From CAVWXT01 sp963759115 (lineage in GTDB: Bacteria > Planctomycetota > Planctomycetia > Pirellulales > Thermoguttaceae), in contig CAVWXT010000001.1 of NCBI GenBank assembly GCA_963759115.1, positions 1,364,001-1,428,000 of the forward strand: a stretch of 64,000 nucleotides of DNA, read 5' to 3'. Made by a program: the position numbers and the translations under genes. Below are positions 1 through 8,573 of this stretch, piece by piece. Below the pieces are notes generated by a model. That model had not been told where the DNA came from, searched no databases, and was given only the letters and a program-made list of their open reading frames with translations. Within the stretch, counting starts at the first letter, position 1; every line of letters starts with the position of its first letter.

Positions 1-65
1 CGGATCTGCTTCCGTAAGCTCGCCGACAAGGCTTGATTCCCGGCGTCCGCAAAGCGAGTTGGTAA
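1..65 (+). CDS. rpsN: 30S ribosomal protein S14 type Z, 3' end
   Basis: Only the last 20 or so residues are in the window. The first frame reads RICFRKLADK, the conserved tail of zinc-type S14. The expected ending GLIPGVRKASW followed by TAA at 63-65 continues in another frame from about base 30. One G appears to be missing at the AAG/GGC junction, because in the first frame a TGA follows at once. S14 binds the head of the 30S subunit. Its position before rpsH fits the spc operon. A broken essential gene at a G run is better explained by a base-calling error than by a pseudogene. Confidence 0.85.
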
Positions 66-80
66 AGGGACCCTAAACCG

Positions 81-476
81 ATGATGACCGACCCCATCGC
101 CGACATGTTGACTCGCATCCGCAACGCGGTGCGCGTCGAAAGGCCCCAAGTGGAAATGCCCGTCTCCAAGGTCAAGCGGGGACTGGCCGAAGTGCTCAAG
201 CGCGAGGGCTACATTTGGGATTGGGAAGAAGTGGAAAACAAGCCGGCCAACCAGCTTCGCGTGCACCTGAAATACGGCCCCAACGGGGAACGGGTGATCC
301 GCCGCATCCGGCGCATCAGCAAGCCGGGCCGCCGCGTCTATAGCGGCGCCGCCGACTTGAAGCCCATCCTCGGCGGCCTGGGAATCTGTATCATCAGCAC
401 CAGCCGCGGCGTGATCAGCGACCGCGAGGCGCGGCAGCGAAAACTCGGCGGCGAAGTGCTCTGCGAAATCTGGTAA
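81..476 (+). CDS. rpsH: 30S ribosomal protein S8
   Basis: This 131-residue protein has the standard length of S8 and starts MMTDPIADMLTRIRNA, the family signature. The C-terminal half carries the STSRGVISD motif, the usual S8 STSxG signature. S8 binds 16S rRNA helix 21, nucleates the 30S platform, and in other bacteria represses the spc operon. Two ATG codons (81 and 84) are adjacent and either could be used. It follows rpsN by 15 bases and precedes rplF, the normal order. Confidence 0.97.
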   Translation: MMTDPIADMLTRIRNAVRVERPQVEMPVSKVKRGLAEVLKREGYIWDWEEVENKPANQLRVHLKYGPNGERVIRRIRRISKPGRRVYSGAADLKPILGGLGICIISTSRGVISDREARQRKLGGEVLCEIW

Positions 477-480
477 CGAC

Positions 481-530
481 TGGAAAATGCAAATTGAAAA
501 TTCCACGTCTGCAATTTTCAATCTTTCCAT
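481..530. repeat. Short inverted repeat between rpsH and rplF
   Basis: The 78-base gap holds an A/T-rich inverted repeat in which GAAAATTCCACG on one side is mirrored by GCAATTTTCAA on the other. It is the first of many different hairpin repeats that fill the gaps of this otherwise compact operon. No terminator-like T run follows it. Confidence 0.6.
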
Positions 531-554
531 CCTAAGTCCGAATAGCGAATTACG

Positions 555-1100
555 ATGTCCCGGATCGGAAAAAAACCGGTGCAGGTCCCCGCGGGGGTGA
601 AGATCCAGATCGCCGACCACACCATCACCGTGGAAGGCCCGCTGGGCAAGCTCCAATGGGAACACCGCCCTGCCGTCAGCGTGCCTACGACGAGCCGAGC
701 AAGATCCTCACGGTCGCCCGGCGCGACGACGAGCGCCAGAGCCGCGCCTTGCACGGGCTCACCCGGGCGCTGGTGGTCAACATGATCGTCGGCGTCACCC
801 AGGGCTATGAGAAGCGGCTGGAAATCCAAGGGCGTCGGCTATCTGGCCGCCGTGCTGGGCAAGGTGCTGCAACTCCGCGTCGGCCTGGCCAACGAGCTTC
901 AGGTGCCCATTCCCGACGGCGTGAAGGTCACCGTCCCCGACCAGCAGCACATCGTCATCCAGGGGATCGACAAGCAGAAGGTGGGCCATTTCGCCGCGTC
1001 GGTGCGGGCCATGCGCAAGCCGGAGCCGTACAAGGGCAAGGGCATCCGCTACATGGGCGAGGCCGTCCGCCGCAAGCAGGGCAAGGCGATGGTGAAATAG
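555..1100 (+). CDS. rplF: 50S ribosomal protein L6 (two frame breaks)
   Basis: L6 binds 23S rRNA near the GTPase centre. The N-terminus MSRIGKKPVQVPAGVKI starts at 555. The frame is lost near 683, where SVAYDEPSK needs one extra G. It changes again near 830 before GVGYLAAVLGKV and then runs to the stop at 1098-1100. The C-terminal signature PEPYKGKGIRYMGE is intact. Joined, the protein is about 181 residues, normal for L6. Since L6 is essential and all parts are well conserved, I annotate one gene with two single-base indels, probably sequence errors. Confidence 0.9.
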
Positions 1101-1107
1101 CGAAGCT

Positions 1108-1168
1108 GGGTCTTGGGCCTTTGGTCTTTGGTCTTAGAACCAAGACCCAAGACCAAAGACCCAAGACC
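1108..1168. repeat. Hairpin repeat built from GGTCTTTG-like words
   Basis: Tandem words of the type GGTCTTGGG and GGTCTTTGG are followed by their reverse complement, giving a long imperfect hairpin between rplF and rplR. It has the same design as the word-repeat hairpins later in the window (ATTAGGG, GGGTTCAG and ATGATGA types), but with a different word. Confidence 0.75.
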
Positions 1169-1193
1169 GAAATAAATAATAGAGGAACGTGGG

Positions 1194-1562
1194 ATGAGAC
1201 ACGATCGACAAGTCGGCCGACAGCGCCAGCGGCGCGGCTTCCGCGTCCGCAACCGGCTGAAGCGCGACGCCACCCGGCCGCGGCTGTGCGTCTTCCGCAG
1301 TCACCAGAACTTCTACGCCCAGATCATCGACGATGCCGAGGGCAAGACGCTGGTGGCCGCCAGCACCCGCGACAAACCGATGAGCGAAGAACTCCGCTAC
1401 GGCGGCAATAAGACCGCCGCCATCGCGGTGGGCAAGGCCATTGCGCAGCGGGCGCTGGAAGCGGGCATCAAGGAAGTCGTGTTCGACCGCCGCGAGTACA
1501 AATACCACGGTCGCGTGGCCGCCCTGGCCACCGCCGCACGGGAAGCAGGACTGGTGTTTTAA
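1194..1562 (+). CDS. rplR: 50S ribosomal protein L18
   Basis: The 122-residue protein has the L18 pattern: a basic N-terminal tail, RPRLCVFRSHQNFYAQIIDD, and the C-terminal FDRREYKYHGRVAALA motif. L18 binds 5S rRNA in the central protuberance. The ATG at 1194 follows a GAGGAA ribosome-binding site. The stop TAA overlaps the rpsE ATG (TAATG), which suggests translational coupling. The frame is intact. Confidence 0.97.
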   Translation: MRHDRQVGRQRQRRGFRVRNRLKRDATRPRLCVFRSHQNFYAQIIDDAEGKTLVAASTRDKPMSEELRYGGNKTAAIAVGKAIAQRALEAGIKEVVFDRREYKYHGRVAALATAAREAGLVF

Positions 1563-2047
1563 TGTCAACCGATACGAATCAAGGTCAACTGATCGACAAG
1601 GTCATCAAGATCCGGCGTTGCGCCGCAGTGGTCAAAGGCGGCCGGCGGTTCAGCTTCACGGCGCTGGTGGTCGTCGGCGACGGCCAGGGCCGCGTGGGCT
1701 GGGGCTACGGCAAGGCCAACGAAGTGCCGCCCGCCGTGGAGAAGGCCGTCAAGGACGGCTCCCGCAGCCTGTTCTCCGTCCACATGGAAAAGACCTCGAT
1801 CCCGCACACCGTCAAGGGCCACTTCGGCGCGGCCGAAGTGATCCTCGTGCCCGCCGGGCCAGGCACCGGCGTGATTGCCGGCGCCGCCGTCCGCGCCGTG
1901 TGCGAGGCCTGCGGCATTCGCGACATCCTGACCAAGAGTTTCGGCTCCACCAACCCGATCAACCTCGTCAAAGCTTCCATCGAAGCCCTGAAACAGCTCC
2001 GCTCCCAAGGCGAAGTCGAGCGGCTGAGGGGAGTCTCGCTGACATGA
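1562..2047 (+). CDS. rpsE: 30S ribosomal protein S5
   Basis: The 161-residue protein carries the double-stranded RNA-binding domain (KGGRRFSFTALVVVGDGQG) and the C-terminal domain with VPAGPGTGVIAGAAVRAV and GSTNPINLVKA. S5 shapes the mRNA entry channel and affects decoding accuracy. It is coupled to rplR and overlaps rplO by four bases (ATGA). The usual rpmD (L30) gene between S5 and L15 is absent; as far as I recall planctomycetes lack L30. Confidence 0.97.
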   Translation: MSTDTNQGQLIDKVIKIRRCAAVVKGGRRFSFTALVVVGDGQGRVGWGYGKANEVPPAVEKAVKDGSRSLFSVHMEKTSIPHTVKGHFGAAEVILVPAGPGTGVIAGAAVRAVCEACGIRDILTKSFGSTNPINLVKASIEALKQLRSQGEVERLRGVSLT

Positions 2048-2535
2048 ACCTCAACGACGTCCATCACGGAATCCACAAGAACAAGTCGCGGAAACGCATC
2101 GGCCGCGGTCCGGGCTCCGGCCACGGCAAGACTTCCACGCGCGGCCATAAGGGCCAAGGCTCTCGCTCCGGCTACACCTCCTCGCCGATCTTCGAGGGGG
2201 GCCAAATGCCGCTGGTGCGCCGCATTCCCAAACGCGGCTTCCACAACCGCTGGGCCGACACGGTGGCCACGGTCAATCTCGGCGCCTTGGAGAACCATTT
2301 CCAGGTGGGCGAGGAAGTCACCCCCGACTCGCTTCGCGCCAAGAATGTCGTCCGGGGCCGGTATGACGTGTTGAAAGTGCTCGGCGACGGGGAATTGACC
2401 AAGACCCTGAAGATTTCGGCGCACAAGTTCAGCCGTTCGGCGCTGGAGAAGATCGAGAAGGCCGGCGGGCAGGCGGTCGTGCTGCCCGGCAAGGCCCCCG
2501 TGGTCAAGAACAAAATGAAGGTGAAGAGCCGGTGA
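2044..2535 (+). CDS. rplO: 50S ribosomal protein L15
   Basis: The protein (163 residues) starts at the ATG overlapping the rpsE stop and reads MNLNDVHHGIHKNKSRKRIG. It has the glycine-rich N-terminal extension GRGPGSGHGKTSTRGHKGQG and the EGGQMPLVRRIPKRGF motif that define L15. L15 threads into 23S rRNA during late 50S assembly. The next gene is secY, as in most bacteria. Confidence 0.96.
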   Translation: MNLNDVHHGIHKNKSRKRIGRGPGSGHGKTSTRGHKGQGSRSGYTSSPIFEGGQMPLVRRIPKRGFHNRWADTVATVNLGALENHFQVGEEVTPDSLRAKNVVRGRYDVLKVLGDGELTKTLKISAHKFSRSALEKIEKAGGQAVVLPGKAPVVKNKMKVKSR

Positions 2536-2542
2536 AGTTTGA

Positions 2543-2634
2543 GGGGATTGGGGATTAGGGATTGGGGATTAGAACACGAGAGCCGTGTGCTTCCCAGATA
2601 CTAATCTCTAATCCCCAATCCCTAATCCCTCAAA
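2543..2634. repeat. ATTAGGGATTGGGG-type hairpin repeat, copy 1
   Basis: Tandem words GATTGGGGATTAGG lie left of a short loop, and the reverse complement CTAATCCCCAATCCC lies right of it, directly before secY. A second copy of the family is at 7748-7866. The element could form a strong hairpin in the mRNA, but it has no T tract, so a terminator role is unlikely. Confidence 0.75.
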
Positions 2635-2650
2635 TTTGACGGATCGAGCC

Positions 2651-3991
2651 ATGTGGGAAAAGATTCGCGTCGTCTTCACGATCCCGGAACTGCGGCAGAA
2701 GATCCTGCTGACGCTGTTGTTGTTGGCGATCTACCGCATCGGCTGGCAGATCCCGTTGCCGATCGTCGACTATCATAGGATGACGGCCGTCTTCGGTGGA
2801 GAAGGTCCGGGCGGGCTCGGCGATCTGTTCAACCAGATGGCCGTCTTTGCCGCCAGCCGACTCGACCAGGCGACGATCTTCGGCCTGGGCATCATGCCCT
2901 ACATCTCGGCCTCGATTATCTTCCAGTTGTTGGGCAGCGTGTATCCGCCGCTGGAAAAGCTGCAAAAAGAGGGCGAAAGCGGGCGGAAGAAGATCAACGA
3001 GTACACCCGCTACGCCACGGTCATCCTCTGTCTGGGCCAAAGCTGGTTCTACCTGGGGTATCTCATGTCGGCGGGCTTGGTCTACGAGCAGTATACCTCG
3101 ATGGGCTGGCAGCTTATGGCCGTGCTCACGATGACCGCCGGCACGGTCTTTCTCATGTGGTTGGGCGAGCAAATCGATGAATACGGGATCGGCAACGGCA
3201 TCAGCTTGCTGATTATGGCGGGCATTCTCGCCCGCATGCTCCCCGCCGGCTACCAGGACCTGGTTGTGCCCATCGTGACGAACGGCTTGGGACTTGGCGG
3301 CCAGCGCGGCGGCATCGGCGTCGAGACGATTCTGGTTCTGGCGGTGCTGTTCGTGGCCGTGGTGTTTGGCGTGGTGCTGATCACCCAGGGCCAGCGCCGC
3401 ATCCCCACCCAGAGCGCCAAGCACGTCCGCGGCCGTCGCGTCTACGGCGGCACCCGGCAGTACCTTCCGCTGCGAGTGAATCAGGCCGGCGTGATGCCCA
3501 TCATCTTCGCCAGCAGCTTGTTGTTGTTCCCCTCCGTGATGCTTCAATATTTTGCCAAGTCCTATTCGTGGGCGGTGCCCATCGAACGGGCCTTCCACAG
3601 GGGCGATTCCTGGACGTACAACGTCCTCTACATCGCGCTGATCTACTTCTTCTGCTATTTCTGGACCGCCATCTCCTTCAATCCCAAGGACATGTCGGAC
3701 AACCTGAAGAACTACGGCACGTTCATCCCCGGCTATCGGCCCGGCCGGCGGACGGCCGACTACCTGGAAAAGGTCATGGTGCGGATCACCTACGTCGGGG
3801 CCGGCTTTCTGGCCATCGTGGCCATCATTCCGACGCTCGTTTCGTCGTGGGTCGGCGTGCAGTACGCCTTGGCCAGTTTTTACGGCGGCACGAGCCTGCT
3901 GATCGCCGTCAGCGTGGCGTTCGACCTGGTGCAGAAGATCGACAGCCACCTGGTCATGCGGAACTACAAGGGACTTTTGGAAAGAGGGTAG
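2651..3991 (+). CDS. secY: Protein translocase subunit SecY
   Basis: SecY is the channel of the Sec translocon. The protein has about 446 residues and ten hydrophobic segments, with the family start MWEKIRVVFTIPELRQKI. Conserved parts include the GLGIMPYISASII segment and the ISLLIMAGILAR stretch. I prefer the ATG at 2651, since the upstream TTG at 2636 lies at the edge of a repeat and adds residues not seen in the family. No frame break is visible. Confidence 0.96.
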   Translation: MWEKIRVVFTIPELRQKILLTLLLLAIYRIGWQIPLPIVDYHRMTAVFGGEGPGGLGDLFNQMAVFAASRLDQATIFGLGIMPYISASIIFQLLGSVYPPLEKLQKEGESGRKKINEYTRYATVILCLGQSWFYLGYLMSAGLVYEQYTSMGWQLMAVLTMTAGTVFLMWLGEQIDEYGIGNGISLLIMAGILARMLPAGYQDLVVPIVTNGLGLGGQRGGIGVETILVLAVLFVAVVFGVVLITQGQRRIPTQSAKHVRGRRVYGGTRQYLPLRVNQAGVMPIIFASSLLLFPSVMLQYFAKSYSWAVPIERAFHRGDSWTYNVLYIALIYFFCYFWTAISFNPKDMSDNLKNYGTFIPGYRPGRRTADYLEKVMVRITYVGAGFLAIVAIIPTLVSSWVGVQYALASFYGGTSLLIAVSVAFDLVQKIDSHLVMRNYKGLLERG

Positions 3992-4010
3992 GCAAAAGGG
4001 GAAGGCGGGA

Positions 4011-4101
<91 letters not shown>

Positions 4102-4120
4102 TTCAGGCGAGACTACACCC

Positions 4121-4678
4121 ATGCGCATGGTATTCATCGGACCGCCCGGGGCCGGCAAAGGGACCCAGGCCGAACGGCTGGTCAAGACCTATCGGATGGC
4201 CCACCTCTCCACCGGCGACATGCTGCGGGCGGCCCGCGATGCCAAGACCGACGTGGGGGTGAAGGCCGACAAGTACATGTCGTCCGGGGCGCTGGTGCCC
4301 GACAACATCATCGTAGCGATCATCGCCGAGCGGCTCGGGCAGCCGGATTGCCTGAAGGGGTATCTCCTGGACGGCTTCCCGCGTACCATTGCCCAGGCCG
4401 AGGCCCTCGACAAGATGCTGGCCGACAAGGCGACCCCTCTGGACGCGGTGTTGGAACTGCAAGTGCCCGAGGAGGAATTGTTCCGCCGGTTGGCGGGGCG
4501 TGGCCGGGCCGACGACAACCCCGAGGTCATCTGCCAGCGATTGGTGGCTTATCGCAAGCAGACGGAACCGCTCTTGGAGTATTACGGGCGGCGCGGCATG
4601 TTGAAGAGCATTGATGGGCTGGGCGCCGTGGACCAGATATTCGACCGCGCGAAGGCAGTTTTGGACGCAATACCTTAG
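4121..4678 (+). CDS. adk: Adenylate kinase
   Basis: Adenylate kinase interconverts ATP and AMP with two ADP in the cytosol. The P-loop GPPGAGKGTQ is at residues 7-16, the AMP-binding segment STGDMLRAA follows, and LLDGFPRT is present. The LID region is the short type without a zinc-finger insert (GRGRADDNPEVI), giving 185 residues. The ATG at 4121 gives the normal start MRMVFIG. The secY-adk-map order is conserved. Confidence 0.96.
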   Translation: MRMVFIGPPGAGKGTQAERLVKTYRMAHLSTGDMLRAARDAKTDVGVKADKYMSSGALVPDNIIVAIIAERLGQPDCLKGYLLDGFPRTIAQAEALDKMLADKATPLDAVLELQVPEEELFRRLAGRGRADDNPEVICQRLVAYRKQTEPLLEYYGRRGMLKSIDGLGAVDQIFDRAKAVLDAIP

Positions 4679-4735
4679 GAGAGTACGCCCGTCACTGAAG
4701 CCAGCCATCGACAGTCCTTGGGTCAGAGGTTGCCC

Positions 4736-5074
4736 ATGCCCGCAACACAATTCGACAGAGATACCATGGCCCGCTGGTACGCCCAGGAGCACCTAAAGAC
4801 TGATCCGGGGGTTCGCTCGGTGTACTATCTGCCGACCGATGCGCCGGAACGAGAGATACGATTGGTCGAAATCAACGAGTTGATAGGAGACAGTCGCGAC
4901 AACACCCTTGAGCCGATTGATTTCGGCGTGGATTGGGGCCTGGAATCGGAACATAAGTTGCTGGTGCTCGATGTGACCCCACGGCAATGGGGCATGATTA
5001 CGGAGTCGTCGTTGAAACTGCCGCAAGGGTGGTCGCTGCAAGGCGCAGTGCCCTATGAGCCGAGACGGACATGA
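4736..5074 (+). CDS. Hypothetical protein, first gene of an accessory pair
   Basis: This 112-residue soluble protein begins MPATQFDRDTMARWYAQEHL after an AGAGG site; a TTG at 4718 would add six residues. I cannot assign a family with confidence. The middle reads LVEINELIGDSRDNTLEPID. It overlaps the next gene by four bases (ATGA), so the two are probably co-translated. Both sit between adk and map, where core operons normally have no extra gene, which points to insertion of a two-gene module. Confidence 0.6.
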   Translation: MPATQFDRDTMARWYAQEHLKTDPGVRSVYYLPTDAPEREIRLVEINELIGDSRDNTLEPIDFGVDWGLESEHKLLVLDVTPRQWGMITESSLKLPQGWSLQGAVPYEPRRT

Positions 5075-5576
5075 ATCGCTATCAAGAGTTGTGGTGGAGG
5101 CAGGCACAATCCGATCGAGCGGTATTGAGCCTGCTGCGACGGCAAGGTGCTGCCCCGTGTCATCAGCTTCACTACCTTCAAATGGTGACTGAGAAACTTG
5201 GCCGGGCGTACTTCTGGCGATCGGGCACCCCTCCGCCCACCAGTCATGCCGGCTTCGTGCAGTTCATGCGGTTCGTGGGAGGTGTTCGCAAGTCGGACCG
5301 GCAACGTATCGCCGACGCTTTCTCCTTCCGCGATTCGAGGACCTGCAGAACTGGCTTCGAGTCGCCTTGCCTCTGGCGTACGCGTTGGAACGTCTGGCGC
5401 CCGCGCTAGCGCAAGACGGCCCGAACCCCGAGTATCCCTGGCCGCGAACTGAACCGGCGTTCACTCCAGCAACGTTTGAGTTCGACATTTGGGCACAACT
5501 GACTGAGACCGGCCGCGGTCGTCGACTCATGCAGGTCATCAATGCGGCGGTCCAAAACTTTCCAGATTACGGTTGA
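5071..5576 (+). CDS. HEPN-like hypothetical protein (frame break), second gene of the pair
   Basis: The protein starts MNRYQELWWRQAQSDRAVLS and is helical, with a Q-x3-EKLGRAYFW segment that loosely recalls HEPN domains (which often have EKxxKA). The frame changes near 5330, after which FEDLQNWLRVALPLAYALE continues to the stop at 5574-5576. Joined length is about 168 residues. The coupled start with the upstream gene and the accessory location suggest a toxin-antitoxin-like or signalling pair, but no catalytic RxxxxH motif is clear, so this is a guess. Confidence 0.5.
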
Positions 5577-5728
5577 GCATGCTGGCAAAGCTGCGAGTCG
5601 TCAAGCCTCGTTGCTGACAGATGCGGACGGTGGGAGTTTCGAACTGGAGCGTTGCCTCCGAAAACGGTGCCGACAGGCTGGTGATCGGCGAGTGTGGTCC
5701 ATCTACGAGTCATTTGGAGCCAACGGGT

Positions 5729-6518
5729 GTGGAGATTCTACGCTCGCCGCGGGAAATGGCTGAGATGCGCAAGGCCGGCCTCTTGGTCTGGCAGGCGCAC
5801 CAGTTGGCGGCAGCCGTGATTCGGCCGGGCGTGACAACCGCGCAAATCGACGCCGTCATCGACCGGTTTTTCGCCGAGCACAAGGCCGTACCGTTGTTCA
5901 AGGGGGTGCCCGGAACCGTCCCGTTCCCCGCTACCACGTGCATCTCGATCAACGAAGAGGTCGTACACGGAATCCCCAGTGCCCGCAAGTTGGTGGAAGG
6001 AGACATTGTCAGCATCGACACGGGCTGCAAGCTCAACGGCTGGTGTGGCGACGCCGCCGCGACCTTCGCGGTGGGCCGGGTCGAGCGCCGAAGTCCGCCG
6101 CCTCCTCGACGTGACGCGGAACACCTTGGCCCTGGCCATCGAACTGATGGGCCGTTGTTCGCGTTGGAGCCAGGTGGCCGGCGAGATGGAGGCCTACGTT
6201 AAGAAACACAAGTATTCCGTCGTCGAGGCCTTCGTGGGGCACGGCATTGGCCGCGACATGCACGAAGACCCGCAAGTGCCCAACTTCGTGAGCCGCCAGA
6301 TGCGCCGGGGCACGGGCGATTTCCGCCTCGTGCCGGGACTGATCATCGCGGTCGAGCCGATGGTGAACATGGGGACAAAGCGGGTCCGCACCCGTCCCGA
6401 CCACTGGACGCAGGCCACGGTCGATGGCCGGCCCAGTGCCCACTTCGAACATACGGTGGCCATCACGGAAAAAGGGCCGTGGGTGCTGACGGCGGGGCCT
6501 AACGGAGAAACGTGGTAG
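5729..6518 (+). CDS. map: Methionine aminopeptidase type I (one frame break)
   Basis: The enzyme removes the initiator methionine from nascent proteins. The GTG at 5729 gives MEILRSPREMAEMRKAG, matching the family N-terminus, with GGAG about ten bases upstream. Metal-site segments are visible: ISINEEVVHGIP, DTGCKLNGWCGDAA, VEAFVGHGIGRDMHE and the glutamates in AVEPMVNMGT and AHFEHTVAI. The frame changes near 6076 (one extra base after GRV), then AEVRRLLDVT continues to 6518. Joined length is about 263 residues. Confidence 0.92.
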
Positions 6519-6619
6519 AAAGGGGCCTGTTACAACCATTTAGCGTGGTGCGATATAAGTCTCTGGCGTTATGCGTGCAGAAATCGGGCCAAAGCGGCAT
6601 TTTTCTTTGCCGGAGGGCC

Positions 6620-6649
6620 TTGTAGGACTCGGGGGCCGACGCTTATACT
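6620..6649 (+). promoter_or_regulatory. Possible sigma-70 promoter for the rpmJ-rplQ part of the cluster
   Basis: TTGTAG at 6620-6625 and TATACT at 6644-6649 are 18 bases apart and lie about 45 bases before rpmJ. The 176-base gap between map and rpmJ has no gene; infA, which is often here, is missing. An internal promoter would let the alpha-type half of the cluster be expressed on its own. Confidence 0.4.
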
Positions 6650-6694
6650 AAAGCGCTTTGCCCCATACCAGCAACCAGCTCGTGTGTAGAAGCC

Positions 6695-6808
6695 ATGAAA
6701 GTCCGGGCCAGTGTCAAGCGGATCTGCGAAAGCTGTAAGATCGTTCGTCGCCGGGGCGTGATCTACGTGGTGTGCAGCAACCCGCGGCACAAACAGCGCC
6801 AGGGTTGA
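6695..6808 (+). CDS. rpmJ: 50S ribosomal protein L36
   Basis: This 37-residue protein starts MKVRASVKRICESCKIV and ends SNPRHKQRQG. It is the zinc-binding form of L36, with CxxC (CESC) followed by a later Cys and His (VCSNPRH). L36 helps fold the 23S rRNA near the L11 arm. It lies directly before rpsM, the standard location. Confidence 0.95.
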   Translation: MKVRASVKRICESCKIVRRRGVIYVVCSNPRHKQRQG

Positions 6809-6842
6809 ATTGCGGTCCAAGTTTTAGCAGGAGTGCGTGAGT

Positions 6843-7226
6843 ATGCCGCGTTTGTTGGGTGTCGACATCCCGAATGATCGCCCGACGGTGATCTCGCTGA
6901 CCTACCTGTACGGCGTGGGACCGAAAATCGCCCGCGCCCTGTGCCACAAGGCCGGGGTCGATCCGCAGGCTCGCGCCCGCGATCTGCGCGAGGACGAATT
7001 GGCCCGCATGGCGGCGCTTTTGGACAAGGACTACGTCGTCGAGGGGCAGTTGCGGCGGCAGCGGAGCCAGAACATCGCCCGCTTGAAAGACATCGGCTGT
7101 TACCGCGGCTTGCGGCACCGCCGCGGCCTGCCGGTTCGCGGGCAGCGCACGCGCACCAATGCCCGCACCCGCAAGGGACCGAAAAAGACCGTGGCCGGCA
7201 AGAAGGGTGTGAAAGACTTGCGGTAG
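6843..7226 (+). CDS. rpsM: 30S ribosomal protein S13
   Basis: The 127-residue protein has the S13 signature: LLGVDIPNDRP, then TYLYGVGPKIA, the helix-two-turn-helix, and the basic tail RGLPVRGQRTRTNARTRKG. S13 contacts the P-site tRNA and the 50S subunit. The ATG at 6843 has a GCAGGAG site about ten bases upstream; a GTG at 6837 is less likely. Confidence 0.97.
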   Translation: MPRLLGVDIPNDRPTVISLTYLYGVGPKIARALCHKAGVDPQARARDLREDELARMAALLDKDYVVEGQLRRQRSQNIARLKDIGCYRGLRHRRGLPVRGQRTRTNARTRKGPKKTVAGKKGVKDLR

Positions 7227-7227
7227 C

Positions 7228-7318
7228 TTTTGGTTGGCAGTTGTGAGTCATTCGTTCTTGATTCTTCTGAAACCCATTGTCCGACAAAAGACCGATAACT
7301 GACAACTGACAACTGAAA
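7228..7318. repeat. CAACTGAC-type word repeat, copy 1
   Basis: The rpsM-rpsK gap holds TTGGCAGTTGTGAGTCA on the left and tandem GATAACTGACAACTGA words on the right, an imperfect inverted repeat. A related copy is at 40437-40516 between the cupin gene and ligA. Confidence 0.65.
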
Positions 7319-7345
7319 ATATTCAGGACTTGGAGTTTCCTAGCG

Positions 7346-7741
7346 GTGGCCAAAACAACGACCTCAGCGACAACCCGAAAGAAAGCGCGTCGCAGCGTGA
7401 CGGTGGGCGTGGCCCACGTCAAAGCGACGTTCAACAACACGGTCATTACGATTACCGACACGAAGGGCGAGACGCTCTGCTGGGCCAGCGCCGGCACGTG
7501 CGGCTTCAAGGGGAGCCGCAAGAGCACGCCCTTTGCCGGGCAGATGTCGGCGCAGCAAGTGGCCGAGAAGGCCATCAAGTTCGGCATGAAAGAGGTCGAC
7601 GTGAAGGTCAAGGGACCCGGCAGCGGCCGCGAGAGCGCGATCACGGCGCTGCAAGCGGCGGGGCTGAAAATCAAGTCGATTGAAGATGTGACTCCCTTGC
7701 CGCACAACGGCTGCCGCCCGAAAAAGCGCCGCCGCGTGTAG
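7346..7741 (+). CDS. rpsK: 30S ribosomal protein S11
   Basis: The protein (131 residues) starts with GTG at 7346 and carries VAHVKATFNNTVITITDTKG, ASAGTCGFKGSRKSTPFA, and the C-terminal DVTPLPHNGCRPKKRRRV signature. S11 forms part of the 30S platform at the E site. Frame and length are normal. Confidence 0.97.
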   Translation: MAKTTTSATTRKKARRSVTVGVAHVKATFNNTVITITDTKGETLCWASAGTCGFKGSRKSTPFAGQMSAQQVAEKAIKFGMKEVDVKVKGPGSGRESAITALQAAGLKIKSIEDVTPLPHNGCRPKKRRRV

Positions 7742-7747
7742 GAAAAA

Positions 7748-7866
7748 TAGGATTGGGGATTAGGGATTAGATTAGAAGTTAGGGATCGGGGTTAGGGATT
7801 GCGGATTGGCATTCGAAACGACTTGGCTCTTGCGTTCCAATCCCCAATCCCTAATCCGTAATCCCT
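7748..7866. repeat. ATTAGGGATTGGGG-type hairpin repeat, copy 2
   Basis: GGATTGGGGATTAGGG words on the left and CCAATCCCCAATCCC words on the right fill the 160-base gap between rpsK and rpsD. It is the same family as 2543-2634, here with a longer, more degenerate centre. Confidence 0.75.
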
Positions 7867-7902
7867 CCGACTTTCCGATTCGTTGGGAGTAAATAAGTAT
7901 CT

Positions 7903-8529
7903 ATGGCTCGTCAACATTCACCGGTCTGCCGCTTGTGCCGTCGCGAGGGGATGAAGTTGTTCCTCAAGGGCAGCCGCTGCGATACGCCGAAGTGCGCTTT
8001 CGAACGCCGCGAGTCGCCGCCGGGGATGACTTCCTTCCGCCGCGGGAAGCAGACCGACTACGGCGCGCATCTCCGCGAGAAGCAGAAGGTGAAGCACCAT
8101 TACGGCTTGCTGGAGAAGCAGTTTCGCAAGGTGTTCGCGTTGGCCGAAAAGGGGACCACCAACACCGGCGAAACGCTCATGAGTCTTTTGGAACGGCGGC
8201 TGGACAACGTCGTGTACCGGTTGGGTTTCGCCCATTCGCGGTCGCAGGCCCGGCTGCTGGTGGGCCACGGCCACGTGACGGTCAACGGCCGCCGCGTCGA
8301 CATTCCCAGCTACCTGATGCGGCCGGGCGACGTGATCCGCGTGAAGAACCGCCCCAAGAGCCTGCAATTGGTGCAGGCGGTGTTGGCCGAGTCGCACCGC
8401 GAGGTGCCCGATTTTCTCAGCCGGGTCGAGGGGCCCCAGCCCGAGGGTCACGTCCTCCGCTTGCCCGAAGCGGCCGACGCGTCGATCCCCGTGCAGCCGC
8501 ACCTGATTGTCGAGCTTTGTTCCAAGTAA
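7903..8529 (+). CDS. rpsD: 30S ribosomal protein S4
   Basis: This 208-residue S4 has the N-terminal cysteine cluster (CRLCRREGMKLFLKG, then CDTPKCAFERR), so it is the zinc-binding form. The S4 RNA-binding domain follows (RLDNVVYRLGFAHSRSQARL and VNGRRVDIPSYLMRPGD). S4 starts 30S assembly and autoregulates in other bacteria. It lies between rpsK and rpoA as usual. Confidence 0.97.
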   Translation: MARQHSPVCRLCRREGMKLFLKGSRCDTPKCAFERRESPPGMTSFRRGKQTDYGAHLREKQKVKHHYGLLEKQFRKVFALAEKGTTNTGETLMSLLERRLDNVVYRLGFAHSRSQARLLVGHGHVTVNGRRVDIPSYLMRPGDVIRVKNRPKSLQLVQAVLAESHREVPDFLSRVEGPQPEGHVLRLPEAADASIPVQPHLIVELCSK

Positions 8530-8573
8530 GCTACCCATTGCCGCCAGTTTCGTAATTGGATCGGAGCCTTCCT

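Noticed and set aside
2543..2634. Rho-independent terminator between rplO and secY
   Set aside because: The hairpin has no T run, and a terminator inside the spc operon would be unexpected. It belongs to a repeat family.
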